Origin: JAAYZQ01 sp034428935 | GTDB taxonomy: Bacteria > Chloroflexota > Anaerolineae > JAAYZQ01 | Assembly: GCA_034428935.1 (NCBI GenBank) | Contig: DAOUHB010000151.1 | Location: 1-64,000 of the forward strand | Length of the DNA: 64,000 nucleotides | Reading direction: 5' to 3' | Notes under the pieces: generated by a model | The model's input: only the letters and a program-made list of their open reading frames with translations | What the model was told of the DNA's origin: nothing | The model's database searches: none | Shown here: one piece after another, positions 42,047 to 50,866 of the stretch | Layout of the letters: every line of letters starts with the position of its first letter | How positions within the stretch are numbered: position 1 is the stretch's first letter | Translations under genes and position numbers: made by a program

Positions 42047-42195
42047 GAGCGGTACGCAAGGGGACCGCGAAGGGGGGCGCGCCGCTCCCCCCAATCCTCC
42101 CCCCGGGCAAATTGACGTTCCTGATTGTCGATCTTGGCCTCCATCAAACGACTATTCCATGTACGAGCAAACTGAACGAGTACCTGGAGGGAGTG

Positions 42196-42549
42196 ATGAA
42201 GTACCTGTTCCTGATCTATTACGACGAGAGCAAACTGGACGGCCTTCCCGAAGACGAGCGACTCGCCCTGTACAGGGAGGCGTACGAGTACTATGACCAC
42301 CTGGTCCGTCAGGGCCACGGCCTGGCCGGGGACCCTCTGGACTCGGTTGCCACCGCCACGACGGTGCGCGTCCAGGGCGGGAAGCCGGCCATCACCGATG
42401 GGCCCTACGTCGAGACCAAGGAGCAACTGGGAGGCTATATCCTCGTGGAGGCCCGGGATCTGGACGAGGCCCTTGCGCTGGCTGCCAGGGTCCCTCCCGC
42501 CAGGCTGGGAGGGGTCGAGGTGCGGCCCATCCGGGATATGAGGACATGA
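42196..42549 (+). CDS. DGPF/YCII-family protein, copy 1
   Basis: 117 residues. MKYLFLIYYDESKL, then ITDGPYVETKEQLGGYILVEARDLDEALALAARVP, is the DGPF (YCII-related) signature, with the motif at 68-70 plus Tyr. The fold is a dimeric ferredoxin-like barrel. Function is not established; YciI relatives have hydrolase-like His/Asp pairs. The ATG follows GGAGGGAGTG. Its TGA overlaps the next ATG (ATGA), so copies 1 and 2 are translationally coupled. Confidence 0.92.
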   Translation: MKYLFLIYYDESKLDGLPEDERLALYREAYEYYDHLVRQGHGLAGDPLDSVATATTVRVQGGKPAITDGPYVETKEQLGGYILVEARDLDEALALAARVPPARLGGVEVRPIRDMRT

Positions 42550-42920
42550 AGTACCTGTGCCTGGCCTACCAGGATGAGCAGCGGCTCGACGCCCTGTCCA
42601 GGGAAGAAATGGACGCGCTCATCGAGGAGACCCTGGCCTACAATGAGGAGCTTCGGAGGAGCGGCCACCTGATCGCCGCGGAAGCCTTGCAGGGCGTGCA
42701 AACCGCCGTCATCCTGCGGGTGCGCGACGGCAGGCTCTCGGTGACCGATGGCCCCTTTGCCGAGACCAAGGAGCAACTGGGCGGGTTCTTTCTCATCAAC
42801 GCCAGGGACCTGAACGAAGCAATCCAGGTGGCCTCCAGGATGGTGCAGGCTCGGGTGGGCTGCCTGGAAGTGCGGCCAATCCGCGAGCTGACCGGCGGCG
42901 ACCCGGATGAGCCGAGATGA
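42546..42920 (+). CDS. DGPF/YCII-family protein, copy 2
   Basis: 124 residues with VTDGPFAETKEQLGGFFLINARDLNEAIQVASRM, closely paralogous to the preceding gene. Its C-terminus is longer by a short charged tail (GDPDEPR). It shares the ATGA stop-start with copy 1. The tandem pair downstream of the sigma gene is the usual ECF42 arrangement and is likely a target of the sigma factor. Confidence 0.92.
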   Translation: MKYLCLAYQDEQRLDALSREEMDALIEETLAYNEELRRSGHLIAAEALQGVQTAVILRVRDGRLSVTDGPFAETKEQLGGFFLINARDLNEAIQVASRMVQARVGCLEVRPIRELTGGDPDEPR

Positions 42921-42959
42921 TCACGAGACAATACAAAAGACTATCGAAAGGATACGACC

Positions 42960-43409
42960 ATGCGTTTTATGCTGATGATCAAGGCCGACAAGGACTCGGA
43001 GGCGGGCGTGCTGCCCAGCCGCGAGCTCGTGGCGGCCATGGGCGAGTTCAACGAACAGATGGCAGAGGCCGGCGTGCTGCTGGCAGGTGATGGCCTCCAA
43101 CCCAGCTCCAAGGGCGCCCGCGTCCACTTTTCGGGGGGCAAGCGCACCGTGGTCGACGGACCTTTTCCCGAAACCAAGGAGCTCATCGCGGGGTTCTGGA
43201 TCATCGAGGTCGATTCGCTGCAAGAGGCCATCGATTGGGCCCTTCGCGTGCCCGACCCCATGGGCGAGGGCGCCGAGGCCGAGATCGAGATCCGGCAGAT
43301 ATTCGAAACCTCGGACTTTCCGCCCGATGTCCTGCCCCCCGAGGACGCCGCCCGCGAGGAGGCGCTACGCGAGAGGCTGGAGACACGCGGGGCTCGGGCC
43401 GGTATGTAA
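42960..43409 (+). CDS. DGPF/YCII-family protein, copy 3
   Basis: 149 residues, longer and more diverged than copies 1 and 2: MRFMLMIKADKDSEAGVLPSRELVAAMGEFNEQM, then TVVDGPFPETKELIAGFWIIE, and an acidic C-terminal extension (PPDVLPPEDAAREEALRERLE). The YCII core is intact. The gap of 39 bases to copy 2 and the AAAGGATACGACC site support co-transcription. Confidence 0.9.
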   Translation: MRFMLMIKADKDSEAGVLPSRELVAAMGEFNEQMAEAGVLLAGDGLQPSSKGARVHFSGGKRTVVDGPFPETKELIAGFWIIEVDSLQEAIDWALRVPDPMGEGAEAEIEIRQIFETSDFPPDVLPPEDAAREEALRERLETRGARAGM

Positions 43410-43464
43410 CCGCCCGGATGCCGAGATCGTTCACACACGTTGAAAGGTCATAAAGGGTAGTAAT

Positions 43465-44889
43465 ATGGCACGTACCAAGGTACAGACGGCAAGCTACGAG
43501 CGGGAAAGCAGGCGGGATGGCGGCCTGGCGGGGACGCTCCGTGGCATGGTGCAGGGACGGGTCATCGCTCCCGGCGACGCGGGCTACGACCAGGCGCGGA
43601 CTGTGTTCTACGGCGGCTTTGACCGGCGGCCCGCGGCCATCGTCCGCGTCGCCGGCACAGAAGACGTGGTGCGGGTGGTCTCGCTGGCGCGGGACAAAGG
43701 GCTGGAGCTGGCCATCCGCAGCGGCGGCCACAGCACCGCCGGCCACAGCGTCAGCGACGGGGGCATCGTCCTGGATCTGGGCGACATGAAAGAGCTGCGG
43801 ATCGACGTCGATGGCCGCACGGCCTGGGCCGAGACGGGGCTGACGGCGGGCGAGTACACCGACGCGGCCGGCGCCCACGGCCTCGCCACCGGGTTCGGCG
43901 ACACCGGCTCGGTCGGCATCGGGGGCATCACCCTCGGCGGTGGCGTCGGTTACCTGGCCCGCAAGTACGGGCTGACCATCGACGACCTGCTGGCCGCCGA
44001 GGTGGTGACCGCCGACGGCCAGATCCGGCAGGTGGACGCCGAAACCCATCCCGACCTGTTCTGGGCCATCCGCGGCGGCGGGGGGAACTTTGGGGTGGCA
44101 ACCCGGTTCCGGTTCCGGCTGCACGAGCTGGACCGTGCCTACGGCGGCATGCTCATCCTGCCTGCCACGCCGGAGGTCATTGCCTCCTTTATCGCCGAGG
44201 CGGATGCCGCGCCGGAAGAGCTGTCGGGTATCGCCAACGTCATGGCCGCGCCCCCCATGCCCTTCTTGCCGGCCGAGCTGCACGGCCAGCTCATCGTCAT
44301 GGCCATCATGCTCTACGCCGGCACGCCCGAGGCGGGCGAGCGCGCCCTCGCCCCGTTCCGGTCGCTCGCCACACCCCTGGCCGACATGCTCCAGCCCATG
44401 CGCTACCCGGAGCTGTACCAGCCCGAGGAGGGAGAATACCATCCCACGGCTGTCAGCCACACCATGTTCGTCGACCGCATCGACCGCAGCGGGGCCGAGA
44501 TCATCGTCGAGTACCTGCGCTCCTCCGACGCGTCCATGCGCGTGGCCCAGCTCCGGGTCCTCGGCGGGGCCGTGGCCCGCGTGCCGGTGGAGGCCACCGC
44601 CTTTGCCCACCGCCAGGAGCCCATCATGGTCAACCTCGCCGCCTTCTACGACGGTCCCGAGGAGCGGGCAGTGCGCCAGGCGTGGGTGGATGCCTTTGGC
44701 GAGGCCCTGCGGCAGGGCAGCAGCGCCGCCTACGTCAACTTTATGGGCGACGAGGGCCGGGCGCGGGTGCGCGATGCTTACCCGGGCGAGACCTGGGACC
44801 GGCTCCGGGCCATCAAGGCCCGCTACGACCCGGACAACCTCTTCCGCCTGAACCAGAACATCCCGCCGGGGGAGAGGATACCCGGATGA
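43465..44889 (+). CDS. FAD-dependent oxidoreductase, berberine-bridge-enzyme-like
   Basis: 474 residues with the FAD_binding_4 domain (about 35-200) and a BBE C-terminal motif (YVNFMGDEG, then YDPDNLFRLNQNI). His89 in RSGGHST is the expected 8-alpha-histidyl FAD attachment. The second covalent site of bicovalent members, a Cys in the G-x-C segment, is absent: the segment reads GFGDTGSVGIGG. The enzyme should thus be mono-covalent. Substrates of this group are sugars, alkaloids or antibiotics. Its stop overlaps the next ATG. Confidence 0.88.
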   Translation: MARTKVQTASYERESRRDGGLAGTLRGMVQGRVIAPGDAGYDQARTVFYGGFDRRPAAIVRVAGTEDVVRVVSLARDKGLELAIRSGGHSTAGHSVSDGGIVLDLGDMKELRIDVDGRTAWAETGLTAGEYTDAAGAHGLATGFGDTGSVGIGGITLGGGVGYLARKYGLTIDDLLAAEVVTADGQIRQVDAETHPDLFWAIRGGGGNFGVATRFRFRLHELDRAYGGMLILPATPEVIASFIAEADAAPEELSGIANVMAAPPMPFLPAELHGQLIVMAIMLYAGTPEAGERALAPFRSLATPLADMLQPMRYPELYQPEEGEYHPTAVSHTMFVDRIDRSGAEIIVEYLRSSDASMRVAQLRVLGGAVARVPVEATAFAHRQEPIMVNLAAFYDGPEERAVRQAWVDAFGEALRQGSSAAYVNFMGDEGRARVRDAYPGETWDRLRAIKARYDPDNLFRLNQNIPPGERIPG

Positions 44890-45458
44890 GAAAGATCATC
44901 TACTCCCTGATGGTGTCGCTGGACGGTTACATCGCCGGGCCGGACGGGGATCTCGACTGGGCCACCGTCGACCGCGAGCTGCACGAGTACGTCAACGACC
45001 AGGAGCGCAACGTCGACACCCACCTCTACGGGCGGCGTACCTGGGAGGTCATGTCCGAGTTCTGGCCAACGGCCGGCGAGGATCCGACGCTCCCCGACTT
45101 TGAAGCCGAGTACGCTCGCATCTGGATAGGGATGGACAAGCTCGTCTTTTCCAGGACCCTGGACCATGTGGAGGGGAACGCCCGGCTGGTGCCCGAGTTC
45201 CGCCCCGACGAGATCCGGAGGCTGAAGGAGCAGCCCGGCAAGGACATGGCCGTCGCCGGCGCAGAACTCGCTGCCACCTTCATGCGGCACGGCTTGGTGG
45301 ATCAAATCGAACTCTACGTGCATCCCGTCCTCCTGGGTGGCGGCAAGCCCATGTTCCGATCGTTGGCGCAGCCACGCCACCTGCGGCTCGTGTCGGCGCA
45401 CACCTTTGGTTCCGGGGTGGTCCACCTCTGCTACGAGAATGCCCAGGACCGGGAGTGA
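44886..45458 (+). CDS. Dihydrofolate reductase-like protein (RibD C-terminal / YyaP type)
   Basis: 190 residues. RKIIYSLMVSLDGYIAGPDGDLDW opens the RibD_C / YyaP-YwjB branch of the DHFR fold, followed by HLYGRRTWEVM, KDMAVAGAELAATFMRHGLVDQIELYVHPVLLGGGKPMF. These proteins bind NADPH; most lack proven DHFR activity. The ATG overlaps the stop of the flavin oxidase gene (ATGA), so the two proteins are made together. Confidence 0.88.
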   Translation: MRKIIYSLMVSLDGYIAGPDGDLDWATVDRELHEYVNDQERNVDTHLYGRRTWEVMSEFWPTAGEDPTLPDFEAEYARIWIGMDKLVFSRTLDHVEGNARLVPEFRPDEIRRLKEQPGKDMAVAGAELAATFMRHGLVDQIELYVHPVLLGGGKPMFRSLAQPRHLRLVSAHTFGSGVVHLCYENAQDRE

Positions 45459-45461
45459 GAG

Positions 45462-45734
45462 ATGTGCCGAAACATCCGGACCCTGTACAACTACGAGCCG
45501 CCCGTCACCGAGGACGAGATCCGGGACGCGGCGCTCCAGTTCGTCCGCAAGATCAGCGGCTTTGGGAAACCGTCCAGGGCGAACGAGGCAGCGTTCTACG
45601 CGGCAGTCGACGAGATAACAAGGATTTCGAGCGAGCTCCTCGCTTCCCTCGAAACCGCCGCCCCGCCCCGGAACAGGGAGGCAGAGGCTGCCCGTGCCAG
45701 GGTGCGGGCAGCGGCGCGGTTCGGCAAAGCGTGA
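45462..45734 (+). CDS. DUF2277 family protein
   Basis: 90 residues: MCRNIRTLYNYEPPVTEDEIRDAALQFVRKISGFGKPSRANEAAF, then ITRISSELLASLETAAPPRNRE. This is a complete DUF2277 protein, a short helical family of unknown function. It starts 3 bases after the reductase stop, as the last coupled gene of this group. Confidence 0.9.
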   Translation: MCRNIRTLYNYEPPVTEDEIRDAALQFVRKISGFGKPSRANEAAFYAAVDEITRISSELLASLETAAPPRNREAEAARARVRAAARFGKA

Positions 45735-45841
45735 CCTATGTGAAGACCGAGATGATCAACGAGTTTTCGGGCTCGACAATCTGGAGTGAGGATTTGCACA
45801 ACCATCACCGGGAGTATCATCGGGGCTAACCGACCCCTGGT

Positions 45842-45874
45842 CTGCGCCCGCTCCGCATCGCGGAGCGGGCGCAG
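45842..45874. terminator. Hairpin after DUF2277 gene
   Basis: A perfect 15-bp stem (CTGCGCCCGCTCCGC, arms 45842-45856 and 45860-45874) with an ATC loop. No T-tract follows, so it is a possible T-less terminator or stabilising stem between the DUF2277 and VOC genes. Confidence 0.5.
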
Positions 45875-45932
45875 CAGTTCCGAAGATGGTGGGAGGATGG
45901 TCCGATGGATGATGAACAGGAGGGAGGAAACA

Positions 45933-46382
45933 ATGGCAAACCCACACATCCCCGCCGGACATCACACCGTGGCGCCTTACCTGGTGGTGCCCGACGCCGA
46001 CGCCCTCATCCTCTTCATGGAGAGGGCCTTTGACGCCGTGGAAACAGAGCGGGCGGCGCGGCCCGATGGCACCATCATGCACGCCGAGGTTCGCATCGGC
46101 GACTCGATGGTGATGCTGGCCGAGACGCCACCCGACGGCCGGCCCCGGCCGGCCATGATCCACCTCTACGTGCCTGACGTCGACGCCGTCTACGGCCGGG
46201 CCCTGGAGTCCGGCGCGACCTCGCTGCGCGAGCCGGAGGATACCTATTATGGCGACCGGAGCGCGGGCGTGGAGGACCGGCACGGCAACCAGTGGTGGAT
46301 CGCCACCCACGTAGAGGATGTGGCGCCCGACGAGCTGGCGCGCCGCCGGGATGCCTTTGCCCGGGAGCAGAGCGGCTCCTGA
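45933..46382 (+). CDS. VOC-family PhnB-like protein
   Basis: 149 residues: HTVAPYLVVPDADALILFMERAFDAVETERAARPDGTIMHAEVRIGDSMVMLAE is the PhnB-type glyoxalase-like opening, followed by YVPDVDAVYGRALESGA and DRSAGVEDRHGNQWWIATHVED. No clear metal triad is visible. PhnB-like proteins commonly accompany ECF42/DGPF sets. The ATG has an AGGGAGGAAACA site; upstream in-frame ATGs lack one. Confidence 0.88.
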   Translation: MANPHIPAGHHTVAPYLVVPDADALILFMERAFDAVETERAARPDGTIMHAEVRIGDSMVMLAETPPDGRPRPAMIHLYVPDVDAVYGRALESGATSLREPEDTYYGDRSAGVEDRHGNQWWIATHVEDVAPDELARRRDAFAREQSGS

Positions 46383-46588
46383 TGGTCAGGGGGCGGCGCT
46401 GCCGGGCAGCCGCTGCCCCTCCCGTCGTCCTGAGGGCAGCGAAGGGTGGCAGCTAGCTGCCGTCCTCGGCACGGCCGGCAAGCGCAAGCTCGGCCGCCTG
46501 GCTCGCGTGTGGCGTCGCCTGCCGTAAGGCTGTAAGGCCGCGAGTTGCAGTTGTGCTCGAAGTGTGATACAATCTGCCGCGAATTGAA

Positions 46589-46656
46589 ACCAGAAACGCG
46601 TTGAAAACGCGTTCCCATCATCGTGCCATTCGAACCCGTTTGAACGGGTTTCTGGT
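46589..46656 (+). repeat. IS200-like left-end hairpins (REP-like)
   Basis: Two short hairpins stand side by side. AACGCGTT-GAA-AACGCGTT occupies 46595-46613 and AACCCGTT-TG-AACGGGTT occupies 46633-46650. Both lie inside a larger inverted repeat (ACCAGAAA at 46589-46596, TTTCTGGT at 46649-46656). They lie 50 bases before a TnpA-like gene, where IS200/IS605 elements carry their single-strand recognition structures. Confidence 0.7.
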
Positions 46657-46706
46657 AGCAGACGTCGGCCTCAACCGATGCTACACATTGAATCAGGAGA
46701 CCAGCT

Positions 46707-47215
46707 GTGTCATTTTGGCGTCTGTATTATCACTTGGTGTGGGCGACCAAAAACCGTGAGCCGCTGATCAGCCCGGCGTGGAGCCCAGATTGCACGCCTA
46801 TCTCGTCCGCAAAGCAGCCGAGTTGGGAGTCCATGTCTATGCTGTAAGCAGTTGTGTCGATCACGTTCATATGGTCGTCGCCATCCCGCCCAAGCACGCC
46901 GTCGCCTACGTCGTCAAGAATCTCAAAGGCGCCAGTTCTTATGATCTGAACAGCCTGTGTCACGGAGCGGGTATGTTTGCATGGCAACGCGGCTATGGTG
47001 CTCTATCTCTTGGTGAGCGACAACTGCCTGTTGCCACTGCGTACCTCCAGAAACAAAAAGAGCATCACCAGCAGCAGACAACCAATGCCTGGCTCGAATG
47101 CTATGCCGAGTTTGACGAAGGGCCATCTGATAGTGGGCTGGCGCCTGAGTCGGTCCCCGGCCTTGTGCGCGAAGCAAGATCAAGCTATTGGGCAGACGGC
47201 GGGCCGCCGTTTTAG
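46707..47215 (+). pseudogene. IS200-like Y1 transposase (TnpA/REP-associated), frameshifted
   Basis: Reading from a GTG behind AGGAGA gives MSFWRLYYHLVWATKNREPLISPA, the normal TnpA start. The frame then shifts near 46778-46782 and continues as VEPRLHAYLVRKAAELGVHVYAVSSCVDHVHMVV to the stop. One missing G at CCGGCGTGGAG would restore a single frame. The HUH motif (DHVHMVV) and the catalytic tyrosine helix (YLQKQKEHH) are both intact downstream. The gene would encode a rolling-hairpin transposase of about 170 residues. As read, it is inactive unless the ribosome shifts frame. Confidence 0.82.
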
Positions 47216-47222
47216 CCGGCTA

Positions 47223-47239
47223 TTCATTTGGGGGATGAA
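47223..47239 (+). repeat. IS200-like right-end hairpin
   Basis: TTCAT-TTGGGGG-ATGAA just after the transposase stop, the position and shape of a right-end recognition hairpin. The element would then span roughly 46585-47245. Confidence 0.55.
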
Positions 47240-47322
47240 CTAACCTCGTCATGTCTGGAAATGACTTCCTGGCGGCCTCCTCGCGCCCCTCGAGGTCGGG
47301 CAAAGGGCTTCCGCCGGCGCGT

Positions 47323-47351
47323 GTGACAAAACAGAGGTTTTGTGCTATCAT
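47323..47351 (+). promoter_or_regulatory. Promoter for the CBS-ACT gene
   Basis: GTGACA (47323-47328), a 17-base spacer and TATCAT (47346-47351). A small dyad, ACAAAAC-AGAG-GTTTTGT, sits in the spacer. Confidence 0.55.
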
Positions 47352-47393
47352 ACCCACCACCTTGTACGTTGGGGATTGATAGCGAGGACGCTG

Positions 47394-48086
47394 ATGTTGG
47401 TGCGAGACTGGATGGCACACAATCCGCTGGTGGTGACACCCGCGACGTCGGTGGCAGAGGCGCTGTGGACCATGGGCCAACACCGGGTCCGGCACCTGCC
47501 CGTCGTCCAGGACGGCGAGCTGGTAGGCATCGTGACCCAGAGCGACCTGTTGCAAGCCTCACCCTCTTCGAATACTTCCCTCAGCGCCTGGGAGCGCAGC
47601 TTTCTTCTGTCCAAGATGCAGGTGGGCCAGGTCATGACCTCGAAGGTCATCGTCGTCGACGAGGAGTGCCCCCTGGAAGAGGCGGCCCTGGTCATGGCCG
47701 AGCACAGGATCGGGTGTCTGCCCGTGGTTCGTGGCCGCCGCCTGGCCGGCATCCTCACCGAGACGGACCTCTTTAACGTCCTGACCGAGCAGTTGGGTGC
47801 TCGCCATTCCGGTGTGCGGTTGACGCTGGCAATTCGCGACACCAGGGGCGAGCTGTCGCGTATGGCGGCGCGCATCGCCGGCGTGGGGGGCAACATTATC
47901 CGGCTGACAACGCTGCCGGCCAGGGATCCAGCATACCAGGTGGTCACGCTGCGGGTCCGGGACGCCGAGGCGGCGGCGTTGGTCGAGGCCCTGTCGGGAG
48001 ACGGGATCGACATCCTGGACGTACGTGAGACGCCGGCCTGGGGCACCGAGGGCTTTGCGCCCCATTACTGGAGGGTGGAGGGATAA
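47394..48086 (+). CDS. CBS-pair and ACT-like domain protein (AcuB-like)
   Basis: 230 residues. Two CBS motifs (VRDWMAHNPLVVTPATSVAEALWTM and VGQVMTSKVIVVDEECPLEEAALVM) form a Bateman module that binds adenine nucleotides. An ACT-like domain (about 150-215, VRLTLAIRDTRGELSRMAARIAGVGGNIIRL) could sense an amino acid. AcuB-like proteins have this order. The ATG follows AGCGAGGACGCTG. The histidine kinase gene begins 8 bases after its stop, so this small-molecule sensor is co-expressed with the two-component pair and lies upstream of the amino-acid transporter. Confidence 0.87.
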   Translation: MLVRDWMAHNPLVVTPATSVAEALWTMGQHRVRHLPVVQDGELVGIVTQSDLLQASPSSNTSLSAWERSFLLSKMQVGQVMTSKVIVVDEECPLEEAALVMAEHRIGCLPVVRGRRLAGILTETDLFNVLTEQLGARHSGVRLTLAIRDTRGELSRMAARIAGVGGNIIRLTTLPARDPAYQVVTLRVRDAEAAALVEALSGDGIDILDVRETPAWGTEGFAPHYWRVEG

Positions 48087-48093
48087 TCCGGGG

Positions 48094-50829
48094 TTGTCTC
48101 GACTGCGGTGGCCGCATCACAACCTGGCCCTGCAACTACTGGCGCTCTATCTCCTTTTCGTCGCGCCCATCCTCATCGCCGCCCTCTTTTTCGACGCGCT
48201 GGCCAGCCAGCGCCTGCGGGCCGACGTGGCGGCGGCCGACCTGCGACTGGCCCAGGCCATCGCCCTGGAGACCGACGCCCTCCTGGTAAAGGCGCGCCAG
48301 GCGGTCGAGGCCTTTGCCCACAGACCCGAGGTCGTCGCCATGGACCTTGCCGGCATGGAAGAATCCTTCGGCGATGCCACCCTGGCCCGGCAGGACATCA
48401 ACCTCTTTTACCGGCTGGACGCCCGGGGGATCATGGTGTTTCACTATCCCACGGGCCCGGGCAGCACCGTGGGCGTGGATTTTTCGTATCGCGAATACTT
48501 TCAGGCGGCCCAGGCCGGCGGCCGGCCGGTCTTTTCCGTAGGGCGCGTCTCGCCTACCACGCAGCGGCCGGTCGCGACTGTCGTGGCTCCCGTGCGCATC
48601 GCCGGGGGCCGCTTTGACGGCGTCGTGGCCGCCAACCTCGAGCTGCAACGGCTCAGCGAGACCCTGGCCGTTCTCGGCCAGGACCTGGAGCGCGGCGTGC
48701 AGGTGACCATGGTGGACGCGGCCGGCCAGGTGGTCGCCCACTCGCAGTCGCAGGAGAGCCTGTTGCACAGCGTCCTCGACACCCTGCCCGGCGCCTCCCA
48801 GGCACTGGCGGGTCAGGAGGGTTCTTTTACGGGCGAGAGCGCCGGCGGGCGAGAATGGCTCTATTCCTACGCGTCGATCCCGAGCGCCGGCTGGGGGGTC
48901 ATCGTCCAACGCCCCGTGGAGATCGCCTTTGCCACCTCCCGGGCCTTTCACCGCGGCCTGCTGCTGGCCATTGGCATCATTGCCCTGGGCGCCGCGCTGT
49001 TCTGGTGGGGTTTGTCGCACCGGGTGATCCGCCCCCTGGAACAGCTTACCCGCTTTAGCCGGGCCGGCAGGTCGGCACCCGGCCGCAGCCGGGACGAGGC
49101 GGGGGCAGGCAGAGAACTGGAAGCTTTGCGGCGGCGGCAAGATCAGGTGGGCGACCTGGCCCGGACCTTGCAGCGGCGCCTGCACGAGTTGGAAACCCTG
49201 CTGGAGACCAGCACTGCCGTGGTTTCTAGCCTGGATACCGAGCAAGTCATCGACAGCATCCTGGAGCAGGTGCAACGCCTGCTGGACGTCGACACGTGCG
49301 CCGTTCTCCTCGTCGACCAGGCAACGCAGCAGCTTCGGGTACACTCCAGCCGCGGCCTGAGCGACCACTACGTGCAGGAGCTGCGCCTCGAGCCCTCACC
49401 TCGAGAGCTGCCTGCCTGGCGGGCCATCGACAACGGCCAGCCGGTGCAGATCGCCGACGTGGAAAAAGATCCGGCCATGGCTAGCCTGTTGCCCCTCATC
49501 CGACCTGAGGGCTACCGCGCGCTCCTCGTCGTGCCCCTCATCACCTTGCACGGACCGCCGGCGGTGCTGGTCGTCTATCGGGCCGACGTGCACGTGTTTG
49601 GCACGGAGGAGGTAAACCTGGCGGTTACCTTTGCCAACCAGGCGGCCATGGCCCTGGAGAATGCCACCCTGTTCAGCCAGACCGACAAGGAACTGCAAAA
49701 GCAGGTGCACTCCCTGACCATCCTGAACCGGGTCATGCTCACGGCCAGCCAGTCGCTTGTGCTGGACGACGTGCTGACCAATGCCCTGGACGCGGTTATG
49801 GACGTGACCGGAGCCGACGCGGCCTGGATCCACCTGCTCGCCGCGGACGAGCCCAGGCTGCAACTGCGCGCGCAGCGGGGGCTCCGGCCCCGGCTGGCCG
49901 CACTGCTCGACGAGCTGCCCCTCGGTTTTGGCCTGGTCGGCCGGGTGGCCCAAACGGGCCAGACCCTTCGTGAGGAGAGCCTGGATGGAGAAGAGGATTT
50001 GCGGGTCGCGGTCGAAGAGGGCTTCTCGTGCATGGCCGGCACGCCCCTGCGCGCAAAGGAGGCCGTCGTGGGCGTGCTCGGGGCTGCCACATGCGCGGGC
50101 CGCTCCCTGTCCGAAGACGAGGTCGCGCTGCTCTCGGCCATCGGCGGCCCGGTGGGCATTGCCGTGGAGAACGCCCGCCTTTACCAGTACAGCCGCCAGG
50201 TAGCCATCCTGGAAGAGCGAAACCGGCTGGCCCGCGAGATCCACGACGCCCTGGCCCAGGGTCTCACGGGGATCATCGTGCAGTTGGAGGTGATGGAGCG
50301 CCTGGCCCCGCGGCGCCCCGACCAGGCCCTGGCCAGCTTGCACCGGGCCAAGGACCTGGCACGAAAAAGCCTGCAGGAGGCCCGGCGTTCGGTGTGGGGC
50401 CTGCGGCCCCGTAGCCTGGAGGATATGACCCTGGTGGAAGCCCTGCGGGCGCGCGTCGAGGCGCTGCGCAGCGAGCAGGCTCTGCACGCCAGCTTTGGCG
50501 TCTCGGGCGCGCGCCGCATTCTTTCTCCCGACGTGGAGCTGAACCTGTTTCGCATTGCCCAGGAGGCACTGGCCAACCTCCAGCGGCACGCCCGGGCCCA
50601 GACGGTGCACGTCCAACTGGACTATGGTCAGGCCCATCTACGCCTGGTGGTGGAGGATGACGGCGTCGGATTCGAAGAGGGTGCGCCGGCCGGGGAGCAC
50701 GGCGACGAGGCCCGGCGTGCGTTCGGCCTCATCGGCATGAGAGAGCGGGCCATGCTCCTGGGGGGCCAGTTGACCATCACCAGCCAGTTGGGCGAGGGCA
50801 CGCGCGTCGAGGTGATCGTGCCCGGATAA
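48094..50829 (+). CDS. NarL-type sensor histidine kinase with Cache and two GAF domains
   Basis: 911 residues from a TTG behind GGAGGGA. Membrane segment 1 (about 12-32) and a periplasmic dCache domain (about 35-270, including FYRLDARGIMVFHYP) precede membrane segment 2 (about 287-307). HAMP follows, then two GAF domains (about 375-530 and 540-700). The HisKA_3 phospho-acceptor is His717 in REIHDALAQG, and a HATPase_c domain closes the protein (DDGVGFEEG, GLIGMRERAMLLGG). It should sense an external ligand and phosphorylate the NarL-type regulator encoded 37 bases later. Confidence 0.9.
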   Translation: MSRLRWPHHNLALQLLALYLLFVAPILIAALFFDALASQRLRADVAAADLRLAQAIALETDALLVKARQAVEAFAHRPEVVAMDLAGMEESFGDATLARQDINLFYRLDARGIMVFHYPTGPGSTVGVDFSYREYFQAAQAGGRPVFSVGRVSPTTQRPVATVVAPVRIAGGRFDGVVAANLELQRLSETLAVLGQDLERGVQVTMVDAAGQVVAHSQSQESLLHSVLDTLPGASQALAGQEGSFTGESAGGREWLYSYASIPSAGWGVIVQRPVEIAFATSRAFHRGLLLAIGIIALGAALFWWGLSHRVIRPLEQLTRFSRAGRSAPGRSRDEAGAGRELEALRRRQDQVGDLARTLQRRLHELETLLETSTAVVSSLDTEQVIDSILEQVQRLLDVDTCAVLLVDQATQQLRVHSSRGLSDHYVQELRLEPSPRELPAWRAIDNGQPVQIADVEKDPAMASLLPLIRPEGYRALLVVPLITLHGPPAVLVVYRADVHVFGTEEVNLAVTFANQAAMALENATLFSQTDKELQKQVHSLTILNRVMLTASQSLVLDDVLTNALDAVMDVTGADAAWIHLLAADEPRLQLRAQRGLRPRLAALLDELPLGFGLVGRVAQTGQTLREESLDGEEDLRVAVEEGFSCMAGTPLRAKEAVVGVLGAATCAGRSLSEDEVALLSAIGGPVGIAVENARLYQYSRQVAILEERNRLAREIHDALAQGLTGIIVQLEVMERLAPRRPDQALASLHRAKDLARKSLQEARRSVWGLRPRSLEDMTLVEALRARVEALRSEQALHASFGVSGARRILSPDVELNLFRIAQEALANLQRHARAQTVHVQLDYGQAHLRLVVEDDGVGFEEGAPAGEHGDEARRAFGLIGMRERAMLLGGQLTITSQLGEGTRVEVIVPG

Positions 50830-50866
50830 CTGCCGGAGGGCCCGGGTGAGGACAACGGAGGACGAG

